Of a stretch of 64,000 nt of DNA, positions 17,214 to 26,337 are shown in pieces (positions within the stretch are counted from its first letter, which is position 1; every line of letters starts with the position of its first letter). Position numbers and translations under genes: made by a program. The stretch covers positions 992,001 through 1,056,000 of the forward strand of contig NZ_CP089593.1 of NCBI RefSeq assembly GCF_021249405.1, read 5' to 3'. Source of the DNA: Halobacterium zhouii. Its GTDB lineage: Archaea > Halobacteriota > Halobacteria > Halobacteriales > Halobacteriaceae. The notes below the pieces were generated by a model, which was not told the origin of the DNA, ran no database searches, and was given only the letters and a program-made list of their open reading frames with translations.

Positions 17214-18880
17214 TCTTCGGTCCAGTAGTCGCTGTCAGCGACCTGGGCGCGGACGTTGTCCATCTCGGTGACCGCTCGTGGTTCGGGGCGACCGCCGTCG
17301 GCGACCGGCCCGGAGGACCGCTCGTCACCGTCGCCGGTGACAGCCGAGAGGGGCTTGTGCATCACCGAGAAGTCGTCTTCGAGTTCGTCCTGGTCGGGGG
17401 GTTTCGTCGACAGCGACACCGCGACGAGCACGGCCGCCGACAGCACGAACGCCGGGAACAGGCCATAGACGGTGAGCAGTCCGGAGACGGCGGGGTGGAG
17501 TTGCTCGATGAACGCCGGGCCGAGGATGGTCGACCACTGGGTCCAGAGAACCATCGTCAGGGCGCCCGTAACCATGCTCGCGACGGCGCCCTCTGCGGTG
17601 ACGCGCTTCCACCAGAGCGTCGCGATGAGCAGCGGGCCGAGTGCGGCGCCGAGGCCGCCCCACGCGTAGTCGAGGACGAGCGTGTAGATGGGCGTCTCGC
17701 GCGCGAGGTACGCGAAGCCGATGGACGCAAACCCGATGCCGAGCGTGACGTACCGGGAGTACGCGACGAGTCTCTCCTCGGAAGCCTGCTGGTTCAGGAA
17801 GCCGTGGTAGACGTCCTCCACGACGGCACTGGTCGCGACGAGCAACTGGGAGTCCGCACTCGACATCATCGCGGCGAGCGCGGCGGCGAGCACGACCCCG
17901 GCGATGACACTCGGCAGCAACTCGAGGGTCACCAGCGGCATCGCGTTGTCCGTGTTCTCGAGACCGCCGAACTGCGTGATGGCGTAGAGGCCGACGAACG
18001 CCGCGCCGATGTACGCGGCGAACATGAACAGCTGGGCGACGAGCGCGGCCTTCCGGACGTTCTTCACGCGGTCGATGCCCATGAACCGCACCATGATGTG
18101 GGGGTTCCCCGGGACGCCGAGACCGATCGCGGCGTACGAGATGATGCCGAACAGCGCCGCCCACCCGGTCGCGCCGGCGGTGATGCTCGTGAGCGCGGCG
18201 CCGCCCTGACTCGCCGCGACCTCGTCGAATGGAAGACCCCAGGTAGTGTACGCGAGAATCGGCAGCACCATGAACGCCGCGAGGATGATGGCGCCCTGGA
18301 AGTAGTCCGACCACGCCACCGCGACGTAGCCGCCGAGCATCGTGTACCCGACGACGATGACGCCGCCGGCGACGATGCCGATCCACATCTCGACGCCGGT
18401 GAGCACGCGCAATAGGGTGCCGGCGGCGACGATCTGGGCGCCGACGTAGCCGCCCTCGAAGAGGATGAGCACCACCGAGGAGACGCCCTTGACGATTCCC
18501 GTGTCGTCGCGCAGTCGGGTAGCGAAGAACGTCGGCAGCGTCACCGCGCGCACGATTTCGGAGTACTTCCGGAGGCGCTTGGCAAGGGCGGCCCACGCGA
18601 ACAGGTCGGCCGGAATCATCCCCAGGCCGTTGTAGAACGCCATCACGCCGGTGCTGTACGCGTCGGCCGGGACGCCGAGCGTGAGCCACCCGCTCATCTC
18701 GGAGGCGCGCTCGGAGAACCCGGTGACGACCGGTCCGATTTCGCGCCCGCCGATGACGTAGTCCCCGACGGAGTCCATGAACTGGGTCGCCCACACGCCG
18801 ATTCCGACGAGAACCAGGAGGTACGCGGCGAACGTGCCGATGACCCAGGCGCCGGCGCCGCCCGCGATGCCGTTAGCCAT
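17210..18880 (-). CDS. Sodium:solute symporter (SSS family, PutP-like)
   Basis: 556 residues with about 13 membrane helices in the LeuT-like SSS fold. Family signatures are visible: S-E-R-A-S-E-M-S-G-W in helix 2 and A-A-A-L-A-A-M-M-S-S-A-D-S-Q-L-L in the sodium-site helix, with G-V-P-G-N-P-H-I-M-V-R-F between. It uses the sodium gradient to import a solute, probably proline or a related amino acid; the substrate is inferred from PutP resemblance. The C-terminal 60 residues are charged and cytosolic. Start at ATG 18880 overlaps the preceding small gene by 8 bp. Confidence 0.9.
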   Translation of the reverse strand: MANGIAGGAGAWVIGTFAAYLLVLVGIGVWATQFMDSVGDYVIGGREIGPVVTGFSERASEMSGWLTLGVPADAYSTGVMAFYNGLGMIPADLFAWAALAKRLRKYSEIVRAVTLPTFFATRLRDDTGIVKGVSSVVLILFEGGYVGAQIVAAGTLLRVLTGVEMWIGIVAGGVIVVGYTMLGGYVAVAWSDYFQGAIILAAFMVLPILAYTTWGLPFDEVAASQGGAALTSITAGATGWAALFGIISYAAIGLGVPGNPHIMVRFMGIDRVKNVRKAALVAQLFMFAAYIGAAFVGLYAITQFGGLENTDNAMPLVTLELLPSVIAGVVLAAALAAMMSSADSQLLVATSAVVEDVYHGFLNQQASEERLVAYSRYVTLGIGFASIGFAYLARETPIYTLVLDYAWGGLGAALGPLLIATLWWKRVTAEGAVASMVTGALTMVLWTQWSTILGPAFIEQLHPAVSGLLTVYGLFPAFVLSAAVLVAVSLSTKPPDQDELEDDFSVMHKPLSAVTGDGDERSSGPVADGGRPEPRAVTEMDNVRAQVADSDYWTEE

Positions 18881-19034
18881 GGGCCTCCCCCGTCTCGTCA
18901 GTGTTCGTTTCGTCGTACTGTTCACGGAGGCGTTGCTCGCGCCGTCCTTCCCAGACGTAGTACACGATCAGCATGAGGAAGTACACGACGAACGGGACGA
19001 CGAGTGCGACCCAGTCGAGCGTGTTGACTACCAT
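18873..19034 (-). CDS. Small membrane protein, symporter accessory subunit
   Basis: 53 residues: a single hydrophobic helix (W-V-A-L-V-V-P-F-V-V-Y-F-L-M-L then V-Y-Y-V-W-E-G-R-R) and a charged C-terminal tail. It overlaps the symporter start by 8 bp. Tiny single-helix proteins encoded directly ahead of SSS permeases are known as small accessory proteins. A TATA-like CCGTTATTTG lies at about 19059-19068, giving a short leader and making this the first gene of a three-gene operon. Confidence 0.75.
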   Translation of the reverse strand: MVVNTLDWVALVVPFVVYFLMLIVYYVWEGRREQRLREQYDETNTDETGEAHG

Positions 19035-19176
19035 CTGTGTCTCCAGCAGTGAACTACAATCAAATAACGGTGTGGAATGACCCATCCCCGGAGCGGTTCA
19101 GTGGGTCCGCGGGTAGTCCGGAGGCCGAAATCAGCGTTACGTTCATTTCCCCCTCTGTCGTAGTCACTCGCACGGA

Positions 19177-19650
19177 ATGCGTCGGGACTACTTCGAACTG
19201 GACGTGTCGAACATCGACTGGGTCGACGAGGACGGCGATCCGAGCAAGCCGAACGTGGTCATCGAGTTCACCGGTCCGACGGTGGACCTTCGGGACAGGC
19301 TGACCGACCACGACGACAACCTGCTCGACGCCGACGACACCGACGTCACCTTCCGCCTCACGGACGACTCGGCGGAATCGAACGCCGGCGGCGTCGTCGC
19401 GGTCACCAACCGCCTCACCGGCGACTTCGTTCTGGAACTGAATCAGGACGCCGAGGACGTCCTGCAGTTCATCCAGGCGGCGCGCCGCTACGGCGAAGCA
19501 ACGGACGACGGCGACGGACGCTACCGCGTGGAGTTGCGCGTCGACGGCGACGAACTCGTTGTCTACGAGAAGTCGACGTTCCTCGTGTACAGCGCGGACG
19601 GCGACCTGCTTCGTTCGCAGTCTTTGATTCCGAGCGGCGTGGAACTCTGA
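19177..19650 (+). CDS. Haloarchaeal conserved protein (DUF5793-like)
   Basis: 157 acidic residues starting M-R-R-D-Y-F-E-L-D. Contains I-D-W-V-D-E-D-G near the start and V-T-N-R-L-T-G-D-F-V-L-E-L-N in the middle, which I recognise as a haloarchaea-specific conserved family. No enzymatic motif, membrane helix or signal. Divergent from the symporter operon and 93 bp ahead of glmM. Function unknown. Confidence 0.75.
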   Translation: MRRDYFELDVSNIDWVDEDGDPSKPNVVIEFTGPTVDLRDRLTDHDDNLLDADDTDVTFRLTDDSAESNAGGVVAVTNRLTGDFVLELNQDAEDVLQFIQAARRYGEATDDGDGRYRVELRVDGDELVVYEKSTFLVYSADGDLLRSQSLIPSGVEL

Positions 19651-19743
19651 CGGGTCGGACGGCGTGGAACTCCGGCCAGTCCGACGCTCTTTCCCACTAT
19701 CGGAAACGCGGAAGCTAAGTGAACGCGTTCGCTCGCTCTCTGC

Positions 19744-21105
19744 ATGGACCTCTTCGGCACGGCAGGGATCCGGGGTGACGCCGCCGACCTCGTGAATCCG
19801 GAGCTCGCGCTCTCGGTCGGCGCGGCGGCGGGCGCCATCGCGCGCGAAGGCGGCGACACCGAGTTCGTGGTGGCGCGCGACGGGCGCGAGACGGGGCCGG
19901 CGCTCGCCGCGGCGATGGAGGCCGGACTCGAGGCCGCGGGCGTCACCGTCTACCGCGCGGGAATGCTCCCGACGCCAGCGCTCGCGTACGCTTCTCGGGG
20001 CCGACGCGGCGTGCAGTTGACGGCGAGCCACAACCCATCTGAGGACAACGGCATCAAACTGTTCGTGGACGGCTCGGAGTACGACCGCGAGCAGGAGCGT
20101 GCTGTCGAAGCTCGTGTGGACGAAGGCGCTGACCACGCGACCTGGTCTGCGTGGGGTGACAGCGAGAACGTGGACGTGCTTGCCGACTACCGGGAGGCGG
20201 TCACCGCGTACGCGAGCGACCACGGCGCGCCCCTAGACGGACTGACGGTGGCTGTCGACTGCGGGAACGGGATGGCGGGCATCGCGACTCCTTACGTACT
20301 GCGAGAACTGGGCGCGCACGTCGTGACGCTGAACGCCAACGTCGACGGCCACTTCCCCGGACGACCGAGCAAGCCGACGCCCGAGACGGTGACCGACCTC
20401 CGCGAGTTCGTGGCTGGTGGGGACGCGGCGTTCGGCATCGCACACGACGGCGACGCTGACCGAATCGTGCTCGTGGACAGGGCCGGCGAGGTCGTCCACG
20501 AGGACACCGTGCTGGCGATACTCGCAGAGCACTACGCGCGGGAGAGCGAATCCGGGGACCCGGTTGTCGTCACGACGCCGAACGCGTCGGCGCGCATCGA
20601 CGAACGCGTCCGGGAAGCCGGCGGGCGCGTGGAGCGTGTTCGGCTCGGCGCGCTCCACGAGGGAATCGCGGCGGCCCGGAAGGACGGCGGTGACGTGGTG
20701 TTCGCGGCGGAACCGTGGAAGCACATCCACACCGCGTTCGGCGGGTGGATTGACGGCGTGGCCTCGGCCGCAGTGTTGTCCCGACTCGTCGCCGACGCGG
20801 GCGGACTCGGCCCGCTGCGAGACCCCGTGACCGAGCGCCCGTACCGGAAGGTGAGCGTGTCCTGTCCGGACGACGCGAAGGCAGCGGTGATGGAACGTCT
20901 CGAACGACGTCTCCCGGAGCGGTTCCCGGACGCCGCCGTGGAGACGGAGTACGGCGTCCGCCTCGAGTTCGACGACTCGTCGTGGACGCTCGTCCGACCA
21001 AGCGGGACCGAGCCCTACGTTCGCGTGTACGCCGAGAGCGACGACGTCGACGAGCTCGTCGAGGCGGTCGCCGGCGTCGTCGAGGACGCAGTCGCGGAGA
21101 GCTGA
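19744..21105 (+). CDS. glmM: Phosphohexomutase, GlmM/ManB-like
   Basis: 453 residues, the normal size for the alpha-D-phosphohexomutase family. Catalytic serine loop T-A-S-H-N-P-S-E-D-N-G has Ser at residue 95; the metal loop D-G-D-A-D-R and the C-terminal phosphate loop R-P-S-G-T-E-P are all present. It interconverts the 6- and 1-phosphates of glucosamine or related hexoses for surface glycan and N-glycan precursors. The N-terminus F-G-T-A-G-I-R-G is typical of GlmM. Glucosamine versus mannose/glucose specificity cannot be settled from the sequence. Confidence 0.88.
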   Translation: MDLFGTAGIRGDAADLVNPELALSVGAAAGAIAREGGDTEFVVARDGRETGPALAAAMEAGLEAAGVTVYRAGMLPTPALAYASRGRRGVQLTASHNPSEDNGIKLFVDGSEYDREQERAVEARVDEGADHATWSAWGDSENVDVLADYREAVTAYASDHGAPLDGLTVAVDCGNGMAGIATPYVLRELGAHVVTLNANVDGHFPGRPSKPTPETVTDLREFVAGGDAAFGIAHDGDADRIVLVDRAGEVVHEDTVLAILAEHYARESESGDPVVVTTPNASARIDERVREAGGRVERVRLGALHEGIAAARKDGGDVVFAAEPWKHIHTAFGGWIDGVASAAVLSRLVADAGGLGPLRDPVTERPYRKVSVSCPDDAKAAVMERLERRLPERFPDAAVETEYGVRLEFDDSSWTLVRPSGTEPYVRVYAESDDVDELVEAVAGVVEDAVAES

Positions 21106-21367
21106 AAGTCTCCGGCCGGACGCCCGTTCGGCTGGGCGCGACCAGGCGGTCGCGAACCGAGAGGCTGCAAGCCGGTGGTCCGGGGGACTGTGAGCCGGTG
21201 TCCGGGGGGCTGCGAGTCAGTAGTTCGAGGGATTGCGAGTTGGCAGGATGGTGGGAACTGCCGAGGGCGTTCGACCGTCAGGATGTTCGAATACCTGGAT
21301 ATCCGACCGCCGACAGTTCTCGGAAACGGCACGTTTATCACACTCAGGGACTGCCTTACTGGCAAGT
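21106..21367 (+). promoter_or_regulatory. Leader region of the nucleoside importer: degenerate tandem repeats and TATA box
   Basis: About four imperfect units of 22-26 bp run from 21169 to 21262, each shaped like an A-G(C)CGGT...GGGGG.CTG.G word. Further down, GGATGTTCGAATACCTGGATATCC (about 21281-21304) has matching ends. A TATA box GTTTATCA (about 21333-21340) precedes the BMP gene start by 28-35 bp, giving a near-leaderless mRNA. Confidence 0.55.
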
Positions 21368-22420
21368 ATGGTGGACTTCGACCGGCGCGACTTCCTGAAG
21401 GCGACTGGGGGCACAGTTGGGGCGTCACTACTCGCGGGCTGTACCGGGAACAGTAGTGGCAGCGACGGCACGAAGGTCGGAATGGTGTACGCCACGGGCG
21501 GCCTCGGTGACGGGTCGTTCAACGACCAGGCCCAGCAGGGACTCATCAAGGCCAAGGAGGAACTCGGCATTGCGTACGAGGAGTCCCAGCCCGAGAACAA
21601 CTCCGAGTTCGCGTCGATGCAACAGCAGTACGCCCAGAACGGGAGTTTCGACCTGGTGAACTGCATCGGCTTCGCGCAGAAGGAAGCCCTCCAGGCCAAC
21701 GCCAAGGAGTTCCCCGAGCAGAAGTGGACCATCATCGACGAGTCGGTCGACCAGGACAACGTCGCGAGCTACCGCTTCCGCGAGGAGACCGGATCGTACC
21801 TCGTCGGGAAGATGGCCGGAATGCTCACGCAGCGTGACTTCAGCGCGGGCGCCGGTGCGACCACGCAGGGAACCAACACCGTCGGCTTCGTCGGCGGCAT
21901 CGAATCCCCACTCATCAAGAAGTTCGAGGCTGGCTTCCAGGCCGGCGTGAAGAGCGTTGACGACAGCATCGAGATGCTGTCCTCGTACGTCGGCAGCTTC
22001 AACGATCCGGCCGCGGGCCAGTCCCAGGCACGCTCGATGTACAACTCGGGCGCCGACATCATCTACCACGCGTCCGGCGCGACCGGCGTCGGCGTCTTCC
22101 GCGCGGCACAGGACTTGGGCAAGTTCGCCATCGGCGTCGACCGCGCGCAGTCCGTCACGCAGCCGGACTTCGCGGACGTCATCCTCGCGAGCATGGTCAA
22201 GCGCGTCGACACGGCCATCTTCAACTCCATCAAGGCGGTCGTTGACGACAACTTCAAGGGCGGTACCACGACCCGCCTCGGCCTGAACGACAACGGCGTC
22301 GAGGTCGCGTACGGCGACCAGCTCGGCTCCGAAATCCCCCAGGACGTCAAGGACGCGCTCTCCCAGGCGCGAGAATCCATCATCGCGGGAGACATCAGCG
22401 TTCCCACCCAGCCCCAGTAG
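21368..22420 (+). CDS. BMP-family ABC transporter substrate-binding lipoprotein (nucleoside type)
   Basis: 350 residues. Twin-arginine signal R-R-D-F-L-K-A-T followed by a lipobox L-L-A-G-C marks a Tat-exported lipoprotein anchored at the outer face. The mature protein is a basic-membrane-protein (BMP/PnrA) fold: G-G-L-G-D-G-S-F-N-D-Q-A near the start and G-A-D-I-I-Y-H-A-S-G-A-T-G-V-G later. PnrA-type proteins bind nucleosides. First gene of an operon with an ATPase, two permeases, cytidine deaminase and nucleoside phosphorylase, which supports nucleosides as ligand. The TATA box lies at 21333-21340. Confidence 0.92.
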   Translation: MVDFDRRDFLKATGGTVGASLLAGCTGNSSGSDGTKVGMVYATGGLGDGSFNDQAQQGLIKAKEELGIAYEESQPENNSEFASMQQQYAQNGSFDLVNCIGFAQKEALQANAKEFPEQKWTIIDESVDQDNVASYRFREETGSYLVGKMAGMLTQRDFSAGAGATTQGTNTVGFVGGIESPLIKKFEAGFQAGVKSVDDSIEMLSSYVGSFNDPAAGQSQARSMYNSGADIIYHASGATGVGVFRAAQDLGKFAIGVDRAQSVTQPDFADVILASMVKRVDTAIFNSIKAVVDDNFKGGTTTRLGLNDNGVEVAYGDQLGSEIPQDVKDALSQARESIIAGDISVPTQPQ

Positions 22421-22441
22421 CACCGCTCGACGACCGAACTG

Positions 22442-23962
22442 ATGACTTCGATTTCCCTGTCGGGAATCACCAAGCGGTTTCCCGGCGTTGTCGCGAACGA
22501 TGACGTATCGATCACCGTCGAGGAGGGAACTGTCCACGCCCTGCTCGGCGAGAACGGCGCGGGAAAGACGACGCTGATGAACGTCCTGTACGGTCTCTAC
22601 GAGGCCGACGAGGGGACCATCGAGGTCGACGGTCAGCCCCGGACGTTCGATTCGCCGCGGGACGCCATCAACGCCGGCATCGGGATGATCCACCAGCACT
22701 TCATGCTCGTGGACCCGATGACGGTCGCGGAGAACGTCGTGCTCGGCAACGAACCCCGGAAGTGGGGCGGGCTCAGGGTCGACCGGGACGCTGCCCGGGA
22801 CGCCGTCCAGGACCTCTGTGACAGGTACGGCTTCGATGTCGACCCGGACGCCCGCGTCGAGGACGTGAGCGTGGGCGTCCAGCAGCGCGTCGAGATTCTG
22901 AAGGCGCTGTACCGCGGCGCAGACGTGCTCATCCTCGACGAGCCGACGGCGGTGCTCACGCCCCAGGAGGTCGAGGACCTCTTCGACGTGCTCTCGGAGC
23001 TCACCGCGGAGGGGAAGACGATAATCTTCATCACGCACAAACTCGGCGAAGCGCTGCACGCCGCCGACGACGTCACCGTGCTCCGAGACGGGAAGAACGT
23101 CGGGTCGCTGCCCGCTGCCGACGCGACCCGCGAGCAACTCGCGGAACTGATGGTCGGGCGGGAGGTGCTCCTCGACATCGAACCGTCGGCCGGCGACCCA
23201 AGTGAGACGGTTCTCGGCGTCTCGAACCTCACCGTCACGGACTCGGACGGCATCGACCGCGTCGAAGACGTCTCACTCGACGTGCGGGCGGGCGAAGTGT
23301 ACGGCATCGCGGGCGTCGACGGGAACGGTCAGTCGGAACTCGTCGAAGCCATCACCGGCCTCCAGGTTCCCGACGAGGGCTCCGTCGAGTTCGACGGTGA
23401 GGACGTGACGGACGCGTCCCGCCGAGAACACATCGACGCCGGCATGTCCTACGTCCCCGAGGACCGCCACGAACGCGGTCTCGTGATGGACTTCGACCTC
23501 GTGGCAAACGGCATCCTCGGCAGCCAGCACGCCCCCGCGTTCGCCGACGACGGCCGCATCGACTGGCAGCGCGCACGCGACCACGCAGAGCACGTCGTGG
23601 ACACCTACGACGTCCGACCGGGGGACGTGGACGCCGACTCCGTCTCCCTCTCCGGCGGCAACCAGCAGAAGTTCATCGTCGGCCGCGAGTTCGAACGCGA
23701 CCCAGACCTGGTCGTCGTCACGCACCCGACGCGGGGCGTCGACATCGGGTCGACGGAGTTCATTCGTGAGCGGTTGCTCGAACTGCGCGACGACGGTACG
23801 GCGGTGCTGCTCGTCTCCTCGAAACTCGACGAGGTGACGAGTCTCTCCGACCGACTCGCAGTGATGTACGAGGGCGAATTCATGGACGAAGTGGACCCGG
23901 ACGACGTGACCGAAGAGGAACTCGGACTCCTGATGGCCGGCCAGCGGCCGGAGGCCCGATGA
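22442..23962 (+). CDS. Nucleoside-type ABC transporter ATPase (tandem NBD)
   Basis: 506 residues with two nucleotide-binding domains. NBD1 has Walker A G-E-N-G-A-G-K-T-T (about residues 37-45), Q-loop I-H-Q-H-F-M-L, Walker B D-V-L-I-L-D-E-P and switch His. NBD2 has a weak Walker A (G-V-D-G-N-G-Q-S-E) without the lysine, but an intact signature L-S-G-G-N-Q-Q-K. NBD1's own signature is V-S-V-G-V-Q-Q-R instead of LSGGQ. This reciprocal asymmetry is normal in the sugar/nucleoside YufO/NupO group. It energises the two permeases that follow, overlapping the first by 4 bp. Confidence 0.93.
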   Translation: MTSISLSGITKRFPGVVANDDVSITVEEGTVHALLGENGAGKTTLMNVLYGLYEADEGTIEVDGQPRTFDSPRDAINAGIGMIHQHFMLVDPMTVAENVVLGNEPRKWGGLRVDRDAARDAVQDLCDRYGFDVDPDARVEDVSVGVQQRVEILKALYRGADVLILDEPTAVLTPQEVEDLFDVLSELTAEGKTIIFITHKLGEALHAADDVTVLRDGKNVGSLPAADATREQLAELMVGREVLLDIEPSAGDPSETVLGVSNLTVTDSDGIDRVEDVSLDVRAGEVYGIAGVDGNGQSELVEAITGLQVPDEGSVEFDGEDVTDASRREHIDAGMSYVPEDRHERGLVMDFDLVANGILGSQHAPAFADDGRIDWQRARDHAEHVVDTYDVRPGDVDADSVSLSGGNQQKFIVGREFERDPDLVVVTHPTRGVDIGSTEFIRERLLELRDDGTAVLLVSSKLDEVTSLSDRLAVMYEGEFMDEVDPDDVTEEELGLLMAGQRPEAR

Positions 23963-25191
23963 ACGACGATTCGCCGCGGGCGACGACCGAATCCCAACCC
24001 CGGTGGCGGCGGACGCTGTCGCGTCTCGTCGACGCGTCGGCGAAAGAACGCATGGTCATCAGCGTCGCGGCGCTCGTGCTCGCCGTCGCCGTCGGATTCG
24101 TCATCGTCGTGCTCGCGGGGCTCGCCGCAACGTGCGCGACGAAGGCGACCGTCCTCGGCGTGCCGACGCCGCTGTGCTACGACCCGGTCGCGGTGTACCA
24201 CGAACTGTTCCTGGGCGCCATCGGCCACCCGTTGAGCGGCAACTGGACGCCGCTGCACTTCCGGATGGCGGTGACCCTCCAGAACGCCACCCTGCTGGTG
24301 TTCACCGGCCTCGCGGTCGCGGTGTCGTTCCGCGCCGGCATGTTCAACATCGGCGTGCAGGGCCAGATGGTGCTTGGCGCGCTTGCGGCAGCCCTCGCGA
24401 CCATCCACCTCGGCGGCGTCGCGCCCAGCGGCGTGCTCGGCACGCTCGTGCTCGTCCCCGTCGGCGTTCTCGCTGGTGCGGTGGCGGGCGGTCTCTGGGG
24501 CGCGCTTCCCGGCGCGCTGAAGGCGTACGCCGACGCGAACGAGGTCATCACCACTATCATGCTGAACTTCGTCGCCGCGAACTTCGCGTACGTCGTCGTC
24601 TCGTCGTGGTTCACGCCGCCGGACAGTTCGCTCGTGCAGACCGCGAACATCCCGACGGCAGCGTACATCCCGACCGTCCCGTTCGCGTTCCAGCCACGGG
24701 ACAGTTTCAGTCTGCTCGGTCTCCTGTTCGCCGTCGCGCTCGTGGTCGGCGTGGCGTACCTGCTCGCGCGCACCGTGTTCGGATACGACCTCCGCGCGAG
24801 CGGCGAACAACCCGAGGCCGCGGCCTACGGCGGCGTCAGCGAGAAGCAGACGATGGTCGCGAGCATGACGCTCTCGGGCGCACTCGGCGGCGTCGGTGGC
24901 GCCGTGCTCGTGATGATGGTGCAGGGCCGGTGGCTCGCGAACCTCCCGCAACTCGGGTTCGACGGCATCACCGTCTCCATCCTCGCGGGCAACAACCCGC
25001 TCGGCGTCGGATTCGCCGCGCTCCTGTTCGGCGTGCTCAAGAGTGGCTCTGCGGCCATCGGGTTCGGCACGGACGTCCCGCCGTCGCTCGTGGACGTCCT
25101 GCGTGGCCTCGTCATCCTGTTCGTGGCGATGCCGGAGTTCTTCAGGATGATCGGCGCCAGCCTCGGCGTCGGGGGTGACGTCGATGCGTAA
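23959..25191 (+). CDS. Nucleoside ABC transporter permease 1
   Basis: 410 residues, about ten membrane helices, of the BPD_transp_2 (branched-chain/ribose/nucleoside) permease family. Typical segments: F-R-A-G-M-F-N-I-G-V-Q-G-Q-M and L-K-A-Y-A-D-A-N-E-V-I-T-T-I-M-L-N, the latter the cytosolic coupling helix region that contacts the ATPase. It pairs with the next gene product to form a heterodimeric channel. The ATG overlaps the ATPase stop by 4 bp. The extra N-terminal about 30 polar residues are usual in haloarchaea. Confidence 0.92.
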   Translation: MNDDSPRATTESQPRWRRTLSRLVDASAKERMVISVAALVLAVAVGFVIVVLAGLAATCATKATVLGVPTPLCYDPVAVYHELFLGAIGHPLSGNWTPLHFRMAVTLQNATLLVFTGLAVAVSFRAGMFNIGVQGQMVLGALAAALATIHLGGVAPSGVLGTLVLVPVGVLAGAVAGGLWGALPGALKAYADANEVITTIMLNFVAANFAYVVVSSWFTPPDSSLVQTANIPTAAYIPTVPFAFQPRDSFSLLGLLFAVALVVGVAYLLARTVFGYDLRASGEQPEAAAYGGVSEKQTMVASMTLSGALGGVGGAVLVMMVQGRWLANLPQLGFDGITVSILAGNNPLGVGFAALLFGVLKSGSAAIGFGTDVPPSLVDVLRGLVILFVAMPEFFRMIGASLGVGGDVDA

Positions 25192-26269
25192 ACCCGAGCG
25201 CTCTACCATCGCGAGCGCCCTCGTCGCGTTCGCCGTCGCGGTCGTCGTACTCGGCGTGTTGTTCCCGCGCAGCGCGGCGGGCGAACTCGTGGACATCGCG
25301 TCCCGGCCCATCATGGCCGAGATCGCGCTCCGACTCGCGGTCCCCATCACGCTCGCGGCGCTCGGAGGCATCTTCGCGGAGAAGTCCGGCGTCATCAACA
25401 TCGGCCTCGAGGGCCTGCTCATCATCTCCGCGTTCACCGCGGTGCTCGCCGCGTGGGCGCTCGGCGGGGACACGTCCGTCGACCTCTGGGTCGGGTTCCT
25501 CGTCGGCGTGCTGGCGAGCGTCCTGCTCGCCGGCCTGTTCGCGGTCGTCTGCATCGAGTACGAGGCCGACCAGATCATCGCGGGCCTCGCGGTGTGGCTG
25601 GTCGCGCTGGGTCTCGCACCGTTCGCGTCCACGGTCGTGTTCGGGAGCAAGAACACGGCTTCCATCAGCCGGTTCAGCGAGTGGACGGTGCCCGTTCTCC
25701 ACGACCTGTTCGTGAACTCGGGGGTTGCGCCACTGGAGTACGTCGGACAGGTGTTGCTCCGCGCGAACCCCATCGTCTACCTGATGTTCGCGGCGGTCGC
25801 GGCGTCCTGGTACGTCCTCGAGTACACCGCGTTCGGGCGGTGGATCGAGGCAGCCGGGGAGAACCCGAAAGCCCTGGACACCGCGGGGGTGAGCGTCCAC
25901 CACGTGCGGTACGCGGGCGTCCTCATCTCCGGCGTGCTCGCCGGCATCGGCGGCGCATCCCTCTCCGTCGGCCACGTCGGGTCGTTCGTCGGGAACGGCA
26001 CGACGATGATCGACGGCAAGGGGTTCATCGCCATCGCGACGTACCTGTTCGGGAACTACAACCCGCTCGGGACGTTCGCCGCAGCGATGCTGTTCTCCGG
26101 TCTGGACTCCCTCCAGATCGGCATCCAGCAGTTCACGCCGTACGACATCCCGTCCCAGCTCATCCAGAGCATCCCGTACGTGACGGTCGTGCTCGTACTC
26201 GTGCTCGTCGGCCGGACTCGCACGCCGGACTCGGCGGGCGAGCATTACGACACCGGCGAGGACAGCTAG
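25184..26269 (+). CDS. Nucleoside ABC transporter permease 2
   Basis: 361 residues from ATG 25184 (a GTG at 25175 is possible). About nine membrane helices of the same family, with E-K-S-G-V-I-N-I-G-L-E-G-L-L and Y-E-A-D-Q-I-I-A-G-L-A-V-W at the positions equivalent to permease 1. It overlaps permease 1 by 8 bp. Together with the ATPase and the BMP lipoprotein it completes an importer resembling bacterial NupOPQ/YufOPQ systems. Confidence 0.92.
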   Translation: MRKPERSTIASALVAFAVAVVVLGVLFPRSAAGELVDIASRPIMAEIALRLAVPITLAALGGIFAEKSGVINIGLEGLLIISAFTAVLAAWALGGDTSVDLWVGFLVGVLASVLLAGLFAVVCIEYEADQIIAGLAVWLVALGLAPFASTVVFGSKNTASISRFSEWTVPVLHDLFVNSGVAPLEYVGQVLLRANPIVYLMFAAVAASWYVLEYTAFGRWIEAAGENPKALDTAGVSVHHVRYAGVLISGVLAGIGGASLSVGHVGSFVGNGTTMIDGKGFIAIATYLFGNYNPLGTFAAAMLFSGLDSLQIGIQQFTPYDIPSQLIQSIPYVTVVLVLVLVGRTRTPDSAGEHYDTGEDS

Positions 26270-26337
26270 CTGGCCGCAGTGTGTCGTCCGCGGCCGCGGA
26301 CGGCGACTTTTTCACGCGCGTCCACGAACCAACGTGC

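Noticed and set aside
19060..20223. 387-codon minus-strand frame over the DUF5793-like and glmM genes
   Set aside because: Shadow of genes with clear motifs; no family resemblance in its translation.
23605..25773. 722-codon open frame on the minus strand across the nucleoside importer genes
   Set aside because: Composition of Arg/His/Glu/Asp low complexity without any domain; it is the mirror of three well-supported transporter genes.
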